Source: Herpomyces periplanetae
Taxonomy: Eukaryota > Ascomycota > Laboulbeniomycetes > Herpomycetales > Herpomycetaceae
Length of the DNA: 64,000 nt
Direction: 5' to 3'
Assembly: GCA_009733715.1 (NCBI GenBank)
Contig: WMKJ01000021.1
Span: forward strand, 1-64,000
Made by a program: the position numbers and the translations under genes
The notes under the pieces: generated by a model
What the model saw: the letters and a program-made list of their open reading frames with translations, nothing else
Told to the model about the DNA's origin: nothing
Database searches by the model: none
Shown here: piece by piece, positions 12,375-23,877 of the stretch
Layout: every line of letters starts with the position of its first letter
Position numbering within the stretch: the stretch's first letter is position 1

Positions 12375-14122
12375 ATGCTGTGCAAACTTTCCGTAATTGC
12401 AGCGGTGATTTCCCTGGCTTCAACTCCGCTCATCGTAGCAGCGCAGTCTCCCTCCCCCGATGTTACAACCGTTATGTCCAACGTCTCACAACCGACAAAA
12501 CCGGCATGCGTTTCTCAACCACAGTCCAATTCAAACACTGTGAATCTTGGACTTCGCATTGCCGCAGTGTGTAGGCCGCAAATTTCCTTGTCCCAACTTG
12601 TTTAACGTTGTCCATCCGTCCAGAATTGCTAATGCTCAGGATTTTTCCCTTTTCGCACAAACTTATTAACAGTCATGGTCATGTTTGTCAGTATTCTCGG
12701 TACGTCATCCTTCTCTTACCTAAAATCCCCCTCTTACTCTTGCACTAATGATTTCGTACATTGTAGGTGCTGGTTTTTCAACTGCCGCTAAACGATTTTC
12801 GTGGTTGCGTGTTCCACCTAAAATCTTTTTCTTTACTAAACATTTTGGTACTGGTGTGTTATTGGCCACAGCATTTGTTCACGTATGTACTCAACCTTCA
12901 TCTTAATTCCTGTCGCTTTCGTTATGCTCCCTCCCTCCCCAGACTAACCAACCTCATAATCCCTATCGTCATGTATTAACCCTTCGCAAATCCAATATAG
13001 CTCATGCCAACCTCATTTGAAAATCTTAACAACCCTTGTCTCCCAGACTTATTCACAAAGCATTATCCACCACTTCCAGGTTTCATTTCCATGTGCGCTC
13101 TCTTCATCATATTCGCCATTGAATTATGGATGCACGATAAATTACGTCTGCATCACAGTCACGCCGGACCCTGTGGTCTACGAATGACCCCCATACAAAA
13201 AACTAACGACATTGTATTCCATGGTACAAATGTCAACTCATCACAAACTTGTCATCAAGCCGACGGTTCAATGATACTTAACGAATTCAACTCTCACCCG
13301 AGTAGTTATGATGAGAAAGAGTAAGTTTCCTTCAATTGTTCCCGTCTTTCGCCCTCATCATTAACCCTTTCATACTAGACGAAATAATCTAAATTCTAAG
13401 CCTGCCCGCGATATTGAAGTACCTCATGATAAGTCACTTAACCAGTCCCCCCCAACTTCTCCTAGCCCCACATGGGATGAGGCCGCTTACAAGAAAATGT
13501 CAATGGACATTTTGTTACTTGAAGGTGGCATTCTGTTTCATTCCATCTTTGTTGGCATGACTTTATCAGTCACAACTGATGGTTTTATAACCTTGTTAAT
13601 TGCTATTCTATTCCATCAAATCTTTGAGGGTTTAGGTCTTGGATCCCGAATCGCCGCAATTCCTTTTGATGAGCATCACGCTCGTAAAGTCTTCACTAAT
13701 AATTTCTCATCCTTCGTATCACGCCTCAAACCAATCATCCTCATTATCCTTTTCGGCTGTACGGCTCCCCTTGGTCAAGTTATCGGTCTTGTTGCCCAGA
13801 CCTCGTACGACCCCAATGGAAAAGTTGCCCTGATCCTCGTGGGAACGTGTAACGCAATATCTATGGGTCTGCTTGTTTACGCATCACTTGTTGATTTATT
13901 ACACGCCGACTTTTTATCCGAAGAATCCGATGCCGCTTTAACCGGCCGACAGAAGTTTATTGCATATATCTACGTGTTTTTAGGAGGTATGCGTAAATGT
14001 TATGCTTTTTCAACTATCCGTCTGTGCGCGCAAGCCCATACGAATAAGTACATGCACTGGCTCGCCTGCTAACACATATTCATATAGCTATTGGCATGTC
14101 CATCGTCGGTGCATTTGCCTAA
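12375..14122 (+). CDS. ZIP-family zinc/iron transporter (Zrt/IRT type)
   Basis: Six exons, 12375-12570, 12673-12699, 12767-12882, 13001-13320, 13379-13986 and 14088-14122, give 433 aa in one frame. An N-terminal signal-like hydrophobic segment precedes the first core helix ([10 protein letters not shown]), then [12 protein letters not shown] and [19 protein letters not shown], the classic ZIP helix 2 with its metal-site His. A cytosolic loop holds [10 protein letters not shown]. Helices 4 and 5 carry [11 protein letters not shown] and [15 protein letters not shown], the paired His/Glu metal-binding motifs. The C-terminus is [15 protein letters not shown] after the last splice. It imports Zn or Fe across the plasma membrane or an organelle membrane. 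Exon 2 is a 27-nt microexon. The stop codon overlaps that of convergent SYF2. Which metal is carried cannot be read from sequence. Confidence 0.92.
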
Positions 14123-15233
14123 ATTGCCGTTCCACGTTCAAAACTATCACGAATATCCGTCGTGTACTTATCATAAAACCTTCGCAGCTTTTCGTTGAAT
14201 TGTTTGTTCTGTCGAATTGCTCCATGCTCGTTAGTTTACCATTTATCTTCCAGTTTTGCTGAACCCGTCTCACCTTCAAATTAATATACGTGACGTCTGC
14301 ACTCGATCGACCTGCTACAGAGGCTCCTGTGCCTGATCCAACCATATCGTCATCCTCACGTCCATAGTACCGTTTCCTTCTCTTTTTCTCACGTAGTTCG
14401 TCAGCTCTGCGTAAATCTTTTACTAATCGATCTATTCCAGCTCTATCAGCTTTATGTGTAAGAAATTCTCCTTTTCCATCCGTATCACCATAAGTAGTGC
14501 TATCCTTAATTATTGCAATTATTTCACCATCCCGAGTTTTTTTCAACGTAGCATTTTTCTCTAAAGCAGCTCGAACTTGAGCCTTATGGTAAGCATCTAC
14601 GAGCTCGGGAGCGGCAACCTTTGCTTGTTCACTCGATCCACTAGTAGCATGTAAATCTCTTAGCTGTCGTTTGTAAGTTTTACGAGCAAGATCTGCGTAA
14701 TCGTGAAATGCAGTATTTCGAGCCTTGCGTAACTCTCGTTTTTCCGATTTTCTGTCCCATGCTGCAGCAGCTTCTGCCGTATACGTCAACGCACGTTCAC
14801 GTTCGTAATCTCCACCCGACTCTTCAACCTGTGCTTTGTGTAAACTCTGCCGTGCTTTACTCTCCCGATGCTCTAAACTTGTTAATACACGACGTTGCGC
14901 TAAGGCATAAGCTTGCCGTCGAGCTTGATATCTTTGTTGAACTACTTTCAACGCTAATTCCGCTTCATCTGTTTCTTCCGTTGTGTCAAAATCTTCACAT
15001 TCTTCCATTTTCCCTTCTTCACCATCATCATTACTTCTTTCGAGTTCATTATCCCCATCGCTTAACGTTGTTCCTAATGTATCAACACTTGCAAGCTCTC
15101 CCTCTCGACTTAATTCTCGTTCTTCCGCTGCCGCTGCTTTTAAATTTTCTCGTACACTTGTTATTTGTCGCATCCGTAAATCCGCCAGACGCTTTTTTCG
15201 CTCTTCTAGTTTTTCAAGTGTACAAGCGTCCAT
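14119..15233 (-). CDS. SYF2: Pre-mRNA-splicing factor SYF2
   Basis: Two exons, 15233-14274 and 14208-14119, give 349 aa. SYF2 is an NTC-associated spliceosome protein. The C-terminal half is diagnostic: [20 protein letters not shown] in the family's helical region, DVTYINLK across the splice, then [20 protein letters not shown] and a closing ERGTAI, which aligns without gaps to the conserved family end. The final exon was found only by splicing: an in-frame read-through would give an unrelated tail, whereas the GTGAGA donor at 14273 with CTAAC branch and CAG restores the family C-terminus. The N-terminal half is charged with an acidic Glu/Asp-rich segment (about residues 60-100) and is longer than usual (human 243 aa, yeast 215 aa). 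It is convergent with the ZIP gene and lies upstream of, and in the same direction as, the GEF's 3' end. Confidence 0.9.
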
Positions 15234-15615
15234 AATTTATTTCCCGTCTCCAATTAAACAATCTCACTTAGGTTTAACTATAACTAAGTGTAGAAAGGAA
15301 AATTTCTTCGGATCGCGTCGGTCATGGCATAATTTTGAGAATTTGCGGTCAAGATACGATTCTGCACGTGACAAGCTTAGTAACACGTGGAAATGGCTTA
15401 TGTAATCGGGCATGGAAGGTCTTTTTGGGGGAAAATTTGGAGAAGTTTGAAGGGAGTTGGAAGTACTTGACAAGTGCGAATATATATAAATAAATATGTA
15501 AAAGAATACATAAATGTGTAAAAATGGTAATTCTTATGTTTCACCACACCCTTTCTAAATGCGCTGTTCTTTCAAACCTCTTGGCATTAATTGTATACTA
15601 CGGCATAGATGGTTA
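15234..15615 (-). promoter_or_regulatory. SYF2 upstream region with two CACGTG boxes
   Basis: The 382 bp between the SYF2 start and the GEF stop (both - strand) contain two CACGTG palindromes, 15365-15370 and 15384-15389, 13 bp apart and about 130-155 bp upstream of the SYF2 ATG. CACGTG is the core site of fungal bHLH factors such as Cbf1; the link is inferred from motif and position only. Confidence 0.45.
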
Positions 15616-18600
15616 TCAATCTGATTGTCCTGTTGGTGTCGGTGGTAACGGAGCATCATGAATTTTACAAGATTTTTCAACAATTATATGATGTTGAGTG
15701 AGGACAGGAGTATCAGTATGTGTATTTCCGGTTTGAGAAAAATCCAGACTTGCGATAACATCATCACCCGTATCATCTTCGTAAGCATATAATATCTAAA
15801 TATATAACACTCCTCGAGGAATTTTACGGTTAGATTTGATAATTTTTTTGATTTAAAAGAAATTGATTAAAACAAAAAACATACCTCTCGAGATGATGAA
15901 TGAAGTAACCTAATATTTTTTGCGGTTAAAATATTCATCAACATACCAGTATCCAAGTGACGAATTTCGATAAAACAGGGTTCAAATGCTAAAATGTATG
16001 GATGAAACACGGCAAAAGCATTTGGATTACCTTCCCACACAATTAACCATTCTGAGCGAGCTCTCCATCCATTTCGATTAACGAAAAATGAAAAATCCGA
16101 ATAGGATAATAAAAATTCACCGGCCACTCTCTCGATATGGATAGGGCGAATATTTTCTTTTGATTGTACAAAATCCAATGAAGTATCGGCTTGATTTAAT
16201 AGTGATTGAGTTTCCATAGTCTCAATACTCACTACTTCGAATCCTCGTGTACATCCTACACACAATTTTGATCGCAAATAATGAATCGATGTAGATTCAG
16301 ATGGTATATAAAATTCCTAAATTTCTCCCGAAATAAAACGTTAACAAATCTTTTCTGACGTCATTGTTTAGATCTTCACGTGATTCCTAACTGTCAAGCG
16401 TCTTCTATCTGCTCGCACTTACCTTAACCAGCTTCATAAATTCCGGGTTACTGCCTAAAATTCTAGATAATCCGGTACCTTTTCTAGAAGCAATTTTATT
16501 AAGGCCATTTGGTTTAAACACCTTAATAGTCGACGATAGGGCTGAAGTCTTAACGCAGCAAATCAGGCCTTCACCTTGACATACGCCGGTTTTGAAAAAG
16601 TTAGAATGACATATTTTAGTACCACGTCTATTGGCTCCGGGGAGATTTTGGGGATCTTCTTGGTCAATTATATCCAATGGGTAAGTGTACAAAGTTTTCT
16701 CGGTTAAAATTAACAATAAATCGTGAACTTCCATTACGTCTATTTGTGTAACGGATTTACAGTCGAGGATTCTTTGCGGTTTGGTTTTGCTTTCCGCTCT
16801 ATACCATGTATATACACCGTTATCCGTTCCAAATATAAGACGTTTTCCTCCATCGATTGGTACACAGCAGTTAACTCGATTACTTTGGTTAAAATAACCA
16901 AAATTAATGATAACTTTGCGGTAAAATTTGCTTCGATCTCGTAAATTTCTCTGCTGTTGATCAATATTTTCAATCCACTTTTGTTGTTGGATCGCCGATG
17001 TACAATACAAAGTTATTTCATAACCTCCTTTTCCCAATCTTCGAAATGTAATCGGATAACCTCCGGCTTTCCCCCCTTCCGCTTTATTACTTGTCATCGT
17101 ATTGGTTCTTCCTCCTGGAATTAATCCCGATGATGGCCTTTTCATCAAACTTTGCTTAACATAATTCTCTTCAATTTGTGTTATTGTTAACAATTCCAAT
17201 GGAATAGGTTTTCGAAACACTTTTAATTCTTCCCTCTTATTTACTAATTTTATCCTCGCTAGTAAAAGTGCATGATCAAACAAGCATGCTTGAATATCTC
17301 CATTACTTTCCGTTGCATTCCGCTTCAATAACCCCTTGAAAATTAATTGTCTAGATTCCTCCGTTAGTTTCAAATCCACAAATTCCCCTGGTTTAAACTT
17401 CAATTCTCGATTTAATTGCATTAAATTGAAGTGATTCTCCGACTTCCCACTTTCTATGTTAACTCGATTTAGAAACTCTTTAATCATCCCAATTGCAATG
17501 GGAATGTCCCTCCGGTCCATATTTTCTGAATCTGTATACTTTAACACATTTTCCAGTAGTAATGGATATCTCGCCAATCGAGTTGTCGGTTTAGTTAAAT
17601 ACCCATTTAATTCCAATTTTCTTGATTCTGCCATTCGCTCTGTTTCCTCCACAAATTTCGCAAATAATCCATTTGATCTTTTCTCATTCTCAAATTCATA
17701 CTTTCCAAACAACTGGTTAGCTCCATACTTGATAAATGGTCCAAAACGTGGCACAAATTCCAAGAATATATCTCCCACATTGTGAACAATTCCACTATGC
17801 TGTTGTCTTCGTGTTAATGCTTCTGCCAATCCACTGTTAACCGCATAAACTTCCCGACAATTCGAAAAGACCGTTCGAATAAATTTCTCTCTTCGATGTT
17901 CCGGAATAGGTGAATTCACCGGTGACCTTAAAGGTTTCATCCAAAAATCTTTCAAGTACTCCAAATCTTTTACAAAATCTCGCTCCGTATAAACTAATTC
18001 CCAAATCACTTCTTGTCTCTTCTTTTCCATTTCGCTCACTCTCTCGGCTATCTCTTTAGATACCGTATTAATCCACAACTTTTGCTCCTCCCCTCCTCCG
18101 TCTTCGTGTAAGCTAAATCTTGATTCCTGTCTTTTTAAAACTGGCTGTAGCTTAATATTCAGTCGAGCTTGTTGTTCAAGTCTTCGCGGACACGAAATTG
18201 AATAACATACTCTAAAAGGTGTACATGTAGGTGAATAACAATCCGCAATCAATGTGAAAACTCCGTTCACTTCATTCTTAGCTTCCATTAATGTTTCCCG
18301 AAATTGGTACACTTCATTCATAGAGTCTCTTAGTCTATGAGCGTACGTTACGTCGTGGAAAAACTTTTGTGCATCAAGTGATCGTCCCACAAGCAGTGCA
18401 AGATTCCTATCTTGAGTTTTAATAATATACCCAATCAAGTCCACTGCTTCAACCCCTGTAAATGCGTTTTTGTATTCTAACCCATCCTTTGTCTTTTCCG
18501 TTAGCGTAATTCGCTCTCGAAATGCTTTAGCTACTCGTGATAATAACGCTCCATACACCACTGGTCCTTTACGTTGTGAAGCATTGGATTGTAGCTGTGA

Positions 18601-19746
18601 CCCAGAAGACCGTGAATTTAAACCCGCTCCTCCACCGTGTAATCTACCTGACGCCGATCGAACTGAGTCCGATGATGATAACCCTGTTGCTGACGCGGCT
18701 GCTCGTAGGACGTGATTAGCCGTTCCACGATCTCCTAGAACATTCATGTTAACTCCATTGTTACCTCCACCACTACCGTTGCTGCTAATTCCATTACTAC
18801 CACCACCACCACCCCCGACAATTCCATGGGAATTTTGTACGGCAAGCCCAACACTTTCATTACATCCATTAGTTGACATTCCCGCATAGGCTAATGATTC
18901 CGAAAAAAAACGAGTCTCCCCTCCATAATGATCTCCTGTTCCCATCCCACGAAATCTGCTGGGAATAACTCTTCCACTTTGAGTTTGGGCCAAATGCAAC
19001 TCTCGCGTAGGTATCGAGGTCATTGTCAGACTTCGTTCGCCGTACCCTTCGGAGCCGAGTACATTTCCGTAACCTTGTCCAATGCTACGAGCTCCATTAG
19101 CTAAAAGGGCCTGTTGTCGAAACGTATGTGCAGGAGAAATGGAATAATTGATTGCCCCTCCTAATGCCTTTCCTCGACTATGTGATACCATGGATTGACA
19201 ACGAAATCCATCCGATCCACAGTCTTGAGCAGATGAGGATGAAGTTACTGGATTTGAGTAAAAGTTGGCTAATACATTTTTTCCGCTTGGTCCGATAAAT
19301 GCCCCAATTGATCGAGTCGCTTCGTCCATTCCTCGTCTTCCTCCATCATTTCCTTGAATTTTTAATGCAAGTGCAGGTGGAATTTGTTCAGAATGGGGCT
19401 GTAAATGTGATGAGGATAAAGACGGTGGTGGTGGCGGCGGCGGAGTATGGCTTAAGGTTGAACCAAAATTCCCGTTAGGTGTAACAGAGTTCACCGCAAT
19501 CCCAATCCCACTCGCGTATCCATTTACCTGTTGTCCCGGTCGAATAGGGGGAGTACGATGCATCATACCTGGACCTGGAGATTTTGTTCCCGGATATAAT
19601 ACAGCGGGATGGGGACGAATTTGAGTTCTCCCGGGGGGTGGTGGTGCACCGAAAATTTGCGAAAAGGCAGTTTCCCGTTCAATAGAGGAAGCCTGTGCAC
19701 AATGCCGATCATGATTTCTGCCATCTTGCGGGTCGAAACGAGCCAT
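15616..19746 (-). CDS. ROM2: Rho1 guanine-nucleotide exchange factor (Rom2/Rgf1 type; DEP-RhoGEF-PH-CNH)
   Basis: Three exons, 19746-16423, 16316-15885 and 15795-15616, give 1311 aa. Order: a low-complexity N-terminus with poly-Pro and poly-Gly runs (about 1-390); a DEP domain (about 395-485, FRERITLTEKTKDGLEYKNA); a Dbl-homology RhoGEF domain (about 578-765) starting VIWELVYTERDFVKDL with the helix TRLARYPLLLENVLKYT; a PH domain (about 785-930, ending W in QQKWIENIDQQ); and a CNH domain (about 950 to the end) including RLIFGTDNGVYTW and RHLDTGMLMNILTAKNIRLL. The last two exons complete the CNH domain and its tail (ILYAYEDDTGDDV). The protein activates Rho1 at the plasma membrane in the cell-wall-integrity pathway. 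The start is placed at MARFDPQDG; 34 upstream in-frame residues are hydrophobic and unlike the family. Whether it is Rom1 or Rom2 is undetermined. Confidence 0.93.
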
Positions 19747-22700
19747 GAAGTAAAAAGGACCATGAATAGGTAGGTATAAAAGGAGATGAATTAACCCACA
19801 AATTTTAAGATGAATAGCACACAGGTCAGAATTCGGTAAGAAGTGCAAATAGGTGATTTCAAAACTACGGCAGGAAGTAAGTTTAGGCAGGTTAAGGGTG
19901 GGATAAGGAAAAGAGTAACCAGTGTGAGTATAGAAGCGTTTGCCGAAGTCAGAATCCTACAGCCCAGCATCCACGTAGATTTAAGGAATATCTGTAAACA
20001 ATCTCGCTTTGAATTAGGGCATTCGACCAGAGTGATTAAAATTGGCAAAACAAGATAACCATCTAATTGTTATACACAGAAGGAAAATTTGACGAGGAGA
20101 TAAAAGTGAAGCGATAAGATGGATTGAATTTTGCGCAAAAGAAGTACTGATCACACGCTTAACCACGCGCGATGTGACCAGATTGTGGAAAATCAATTTA
20201 ACGGCCAAATATGTCATATGACGTATCTACTAGCTAGTATTAGTATTGTCACCAATCCGGCAAACATGGTTAAAATAAGAAAAAATGAAGATGGAAGGGA
20301 AAAGAAAGTCTGTAATGTGACCAAAGAAAATATTGACCATACCAAGCCATGGATGAGAAGGGTAAAAAAGAGGTAGTGCTAAAATATCGAGTAAGAAGAA
20401 ATATTTTAACGGCGTGAAAAAATGTGACAAGAGAAGGGTCCCTAAGATACGGTTAAGTGTATGAAGTTGAATCGATAGCGGTAAACTTGATAAAATGATT
20501 TGTTAAAAGTAGAGTATGAGAAAATGTATACCGCAGTTAGTTTAACGAGAAGTGGGCGCAAGTGAAGTCTAGAATGACACGTAGGTTTTGCCCAGTGAAG
20601 TCTGGGAATACAGAGTGCAGCGCTAGCGCGGATAAATAATGTAGAAAGTAGTCTATATATATGAGCGGGGTGTGAACACGAACAACAGAGGTTAATCCAA
20701 CAGTTGTAAGAGGCGGCGAAACGTTGAAGACTCGAGAATCCTTTATTTTTTCCCTAAAACCTGCCGCAAAACACTTGTATATAGAAGGAAATCTTTCACG
20801 AATGTAAAACTTAAAATCCCGAAAACGTCTGATTTCAAGGGCGTGGAAGAGATGGTATAAAGTTAATCATCAATGTCAAAATTTGCTTTAAAAAAAACTC
20901 GCTAATTCTTCGAATTAATCTTGAGTAATGTAGACTTGACTTTGCTTGATTAAAATGTGATATTAACGCGAGATAATGGAATTTTGGCTTGAAAACTCCT
21001 TCGAAATTCCCAAATTTCCTTTTCGTCGGAATGGTGGAAATCGGCTTCGGCCCGATGACGATAAGATTAGTCAGTATGGTGTTTTAAAGTGAGATAATTC
21101 ACGAAGCAAGAGAGTTAAGTGAAAAAGATGCGAGGAGGGCGTGGAAGAGTGCGTGGATGTATGGGTGGGCATGCGTACGGGCATGGGTATGGGTATGGGT
21201 ATGGGTATGAGTGAGAGTGTTTTTGTCTGTGTCTGTGTAAGTGTACGTGTATGTGTACGTGTGCGTGTATCTATATATGCATGTATGTGTATTTGTATGT
21301 GTATGTGTATGTGTATATGTATGTGTATTTGTATCTGTGTCTGTTTATATGCACTTTTGTTTCTGTGCATCTATGTTTTTCTAAACTTCACCCGTAATTT
21401 TTGAACCTTCTAAAACCTTCTTTTCCCCTCTCTTTACGTTTCGCTATTCCATCACCAAATTTACCCTTTACTATACAAAATTTTTAAGAAAAATAATTCC
21501 TTTCACTTCCTTACTACTCTAAACAATACTTTAAATTTTCACTATCCCTCATTACATTATCAACGTTGTGGTCATGTTAAAAACTGGTGAACACTCTTTT
21601 CCCATCTATCAACTTTACTCACTACATTCACTCTACCAAACACCTATATTCTATCACGTTCCATGCATCCCTTTCTCCCTTCACCCACGCAAATACTATG
21701 TATCGGAAGTAGTTTACCTTCTAACCAGTCAAACTCAATTGTCAGGCTTAGCATCGGAGTTTCCGCGCCCACATGAAACCATGTGTGAAAAAATAGTTTG
21801 GCCTTATTTAGCTCATCTATTTGCTGCATCATCGAGTTTTTCCATTAAAAATTTTTAAAGCCTTAGCACTCTGATCACGATGGAAATACACCCTTTCCTG
21901 ATTGTGAATGTAAATTTCACTTAAACCTTACGTCACTCCAAGTCACAAATTTTATCCTATACAAAGTTTCCACATCCCGCTTTACCCACCCTCTTCCCAC
22001 ATCTAACTTGTCTATTAAAATTATTTAAACACTTACTTAATGTATGTACTACTCTATCACCACACTCCAATTTGATATTTTTCTCTTTTAAGGCCTAAAA
22101 CTCTTTCACCATTGCAATATTTCCTAATCGGGTAATCTGAAAATTTCGTGACCGACAAAAACCGTTTCATCTCGTCTCAAAAAATTCTCTCAAAATTCTT
22201 TCAACGGTTTTATTCCTAAATCCGGAAGTCAGTTGTTTTACCTTTTGGTCGTTGTTTCTATTTTCATGGCGGTTCCTGATCGGAAATTTTCGCCCTACCG
22301 CAGACTCGATAAATTTTTAATGGTCAACCTTTGGTAGCATGGTCCTTTTGTCTATACTTTACCTATTACGTTTAATTGCTTAAGAGTGAAACTAGACATG
22401 TACATTTTATATATAAAGTAAATCATTGAAAAAATTTTGGTCGATAAATCTGTTATGTTAATCTTTACGTTGAGGCCCTGCCCTTCCATGTTTCTTCGTA
22501 TATTGTATACGAATATGTTTGTTTAAATGTTGCGTAATGAATACGTTATGAATATTGTAACATACTTGAACATGCTTCTACTTCAATACCCCAACCTCTC
22601 TCTCTTTTGTATTCATGTATAGCTTAATGTATGCAATTCACGATAATTCTACGTAAGCTTCTAAGTATATGTAATATTATATTTTACCTTCACCTGATTA

Positions 22701-23877
22701 AATGCATAGTTTACCCCGTGTTAATGACGTAGGCTGTCAAGAAAGACAGTGGGTACTAGCACACTGTGATATTCAGGATGTGAAAGGTTACCATGTTAAG
22801 TCATCAGCTCGATGAGTGAGTGTGTATACTAAAAATTTTGGATGCTTGTACGTTCATTTGTTTGTTTGTAAGTTGAAGGTATTGATACACACATATGACT
22901 AGCTCCAGCGAATGTAAACGGTAAATGATCGGATCAAACGAGAATGTGGACGCAGAATCGGAACTGCTTTCATTAAAACTACACAATTTTACACCAGGAA
23001 ATTGGTGGTTAATGCAACCTGCACGTACATGCAGCATTAAAATCCCAGCGTTAATCAAGGAAGTGTATACATTGTCTGTCCAGTTGTAAATTGGGAAAGT
23101 TTCACAAAGACTTTGGCATTTCTAAACATTCGATACACATTCCTTTAACCTATACAACGGCTTTACTTGTATAGCTTCTTTAAAACTGTATCACCGGAAT
23201 TATCTTCTGCTATGTATATATTGAAGATCGTAGCACAGACAAACCTAGCCATTAAAATTGAGAAGCTTACGCTGCCAATTCTTTAAGCTTCAAGCGTATA
23301 GAAACTAGCCGTTATGCAAAAGTACAACCGCTTTCCAGCATGTCAACTTTAAACGTATTATAAATCGTTTTTTCCTTGGCTTTGCTGGAGCGAGAATCGT
23401 AAAACTTACTCACTTTGGCAATGTATATCTGAACTACTGACGGGCTAGGCGAAAAGGTAACTGGGTAGGTTTCGCCGATCCGTCACATAGACAACCCCAT
23501 GAATCGCGTAGTAACGTATTGGCTAGAAAAGGAGGTTGAGTGGAATCCAACACTTTATCTTCATCACTTACGATATATAAAGGAAATTCATCACGAAGGT
23601 TAATTCTATTAACACTGTTAATATATAGAGATTTGCTAGTAGTGTCATATGGAATAGCGTTAGCGCAGAATAACTAGCCTCGGATACACTCAACTTTATC
23701 GTTTAATGAGCAGGTTCGCAGCAAGCTAAGTCTTGATCAATGAAGTGAGCAAGCTGAAGAAAACTTGGTTCATGCAAGCGTGGATTGTCTCTTGTGTAGG
23801 TGGTATTAGTGATTAGTGCGGTTAGTTTGGGATCACAGACAACACAGTTAAAACATATATATATCAAAAGATTACGA
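19747..23877. other. Intergenic spacer, 4.1 kb
   Basis: No coding sequence is recognised. The first 1.6 kb (to about 21,390) is purine/G-rich on the + strand, i.e. C/T-rich on the sense strand of the GEF upstream. At about 21,400 the bias reverses: 21,961-22,020 has 20 C and 3 G. A balanced island at about 22,120-22,330, rich in TTTCG and CGG, looks promoter-like. Further right the bias is weak up to the ferric reductase. Confidence 0.5.
21183..21347. repeat. GGGTAT and GTGTAT tandem repeats
   Basis: Four GGGTAT units (21183-21210) are followed by a degenerate (GTGTAT)n/(GT)n tract to about 21,347. The unit resembles a G-rich telomere-like hexamer, but it is short, degenerate and interstitial. 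It sits at the edge where strand bias flips from G-rich to C-rich. Confidence 0.8.

Noticed and set aside
19747-19848. Upstream extension of the Rho1 GEF start
   Set aside because: 34 hydrophobic residues with no family similarity; MARFDPQDG is the more likely start.
21183-21210. GGGTAT repeats as an interstitial telomere
   Set aside because: Only four units, sliding into degenerate GTGTAT/GT; simple repeat is sufficient.
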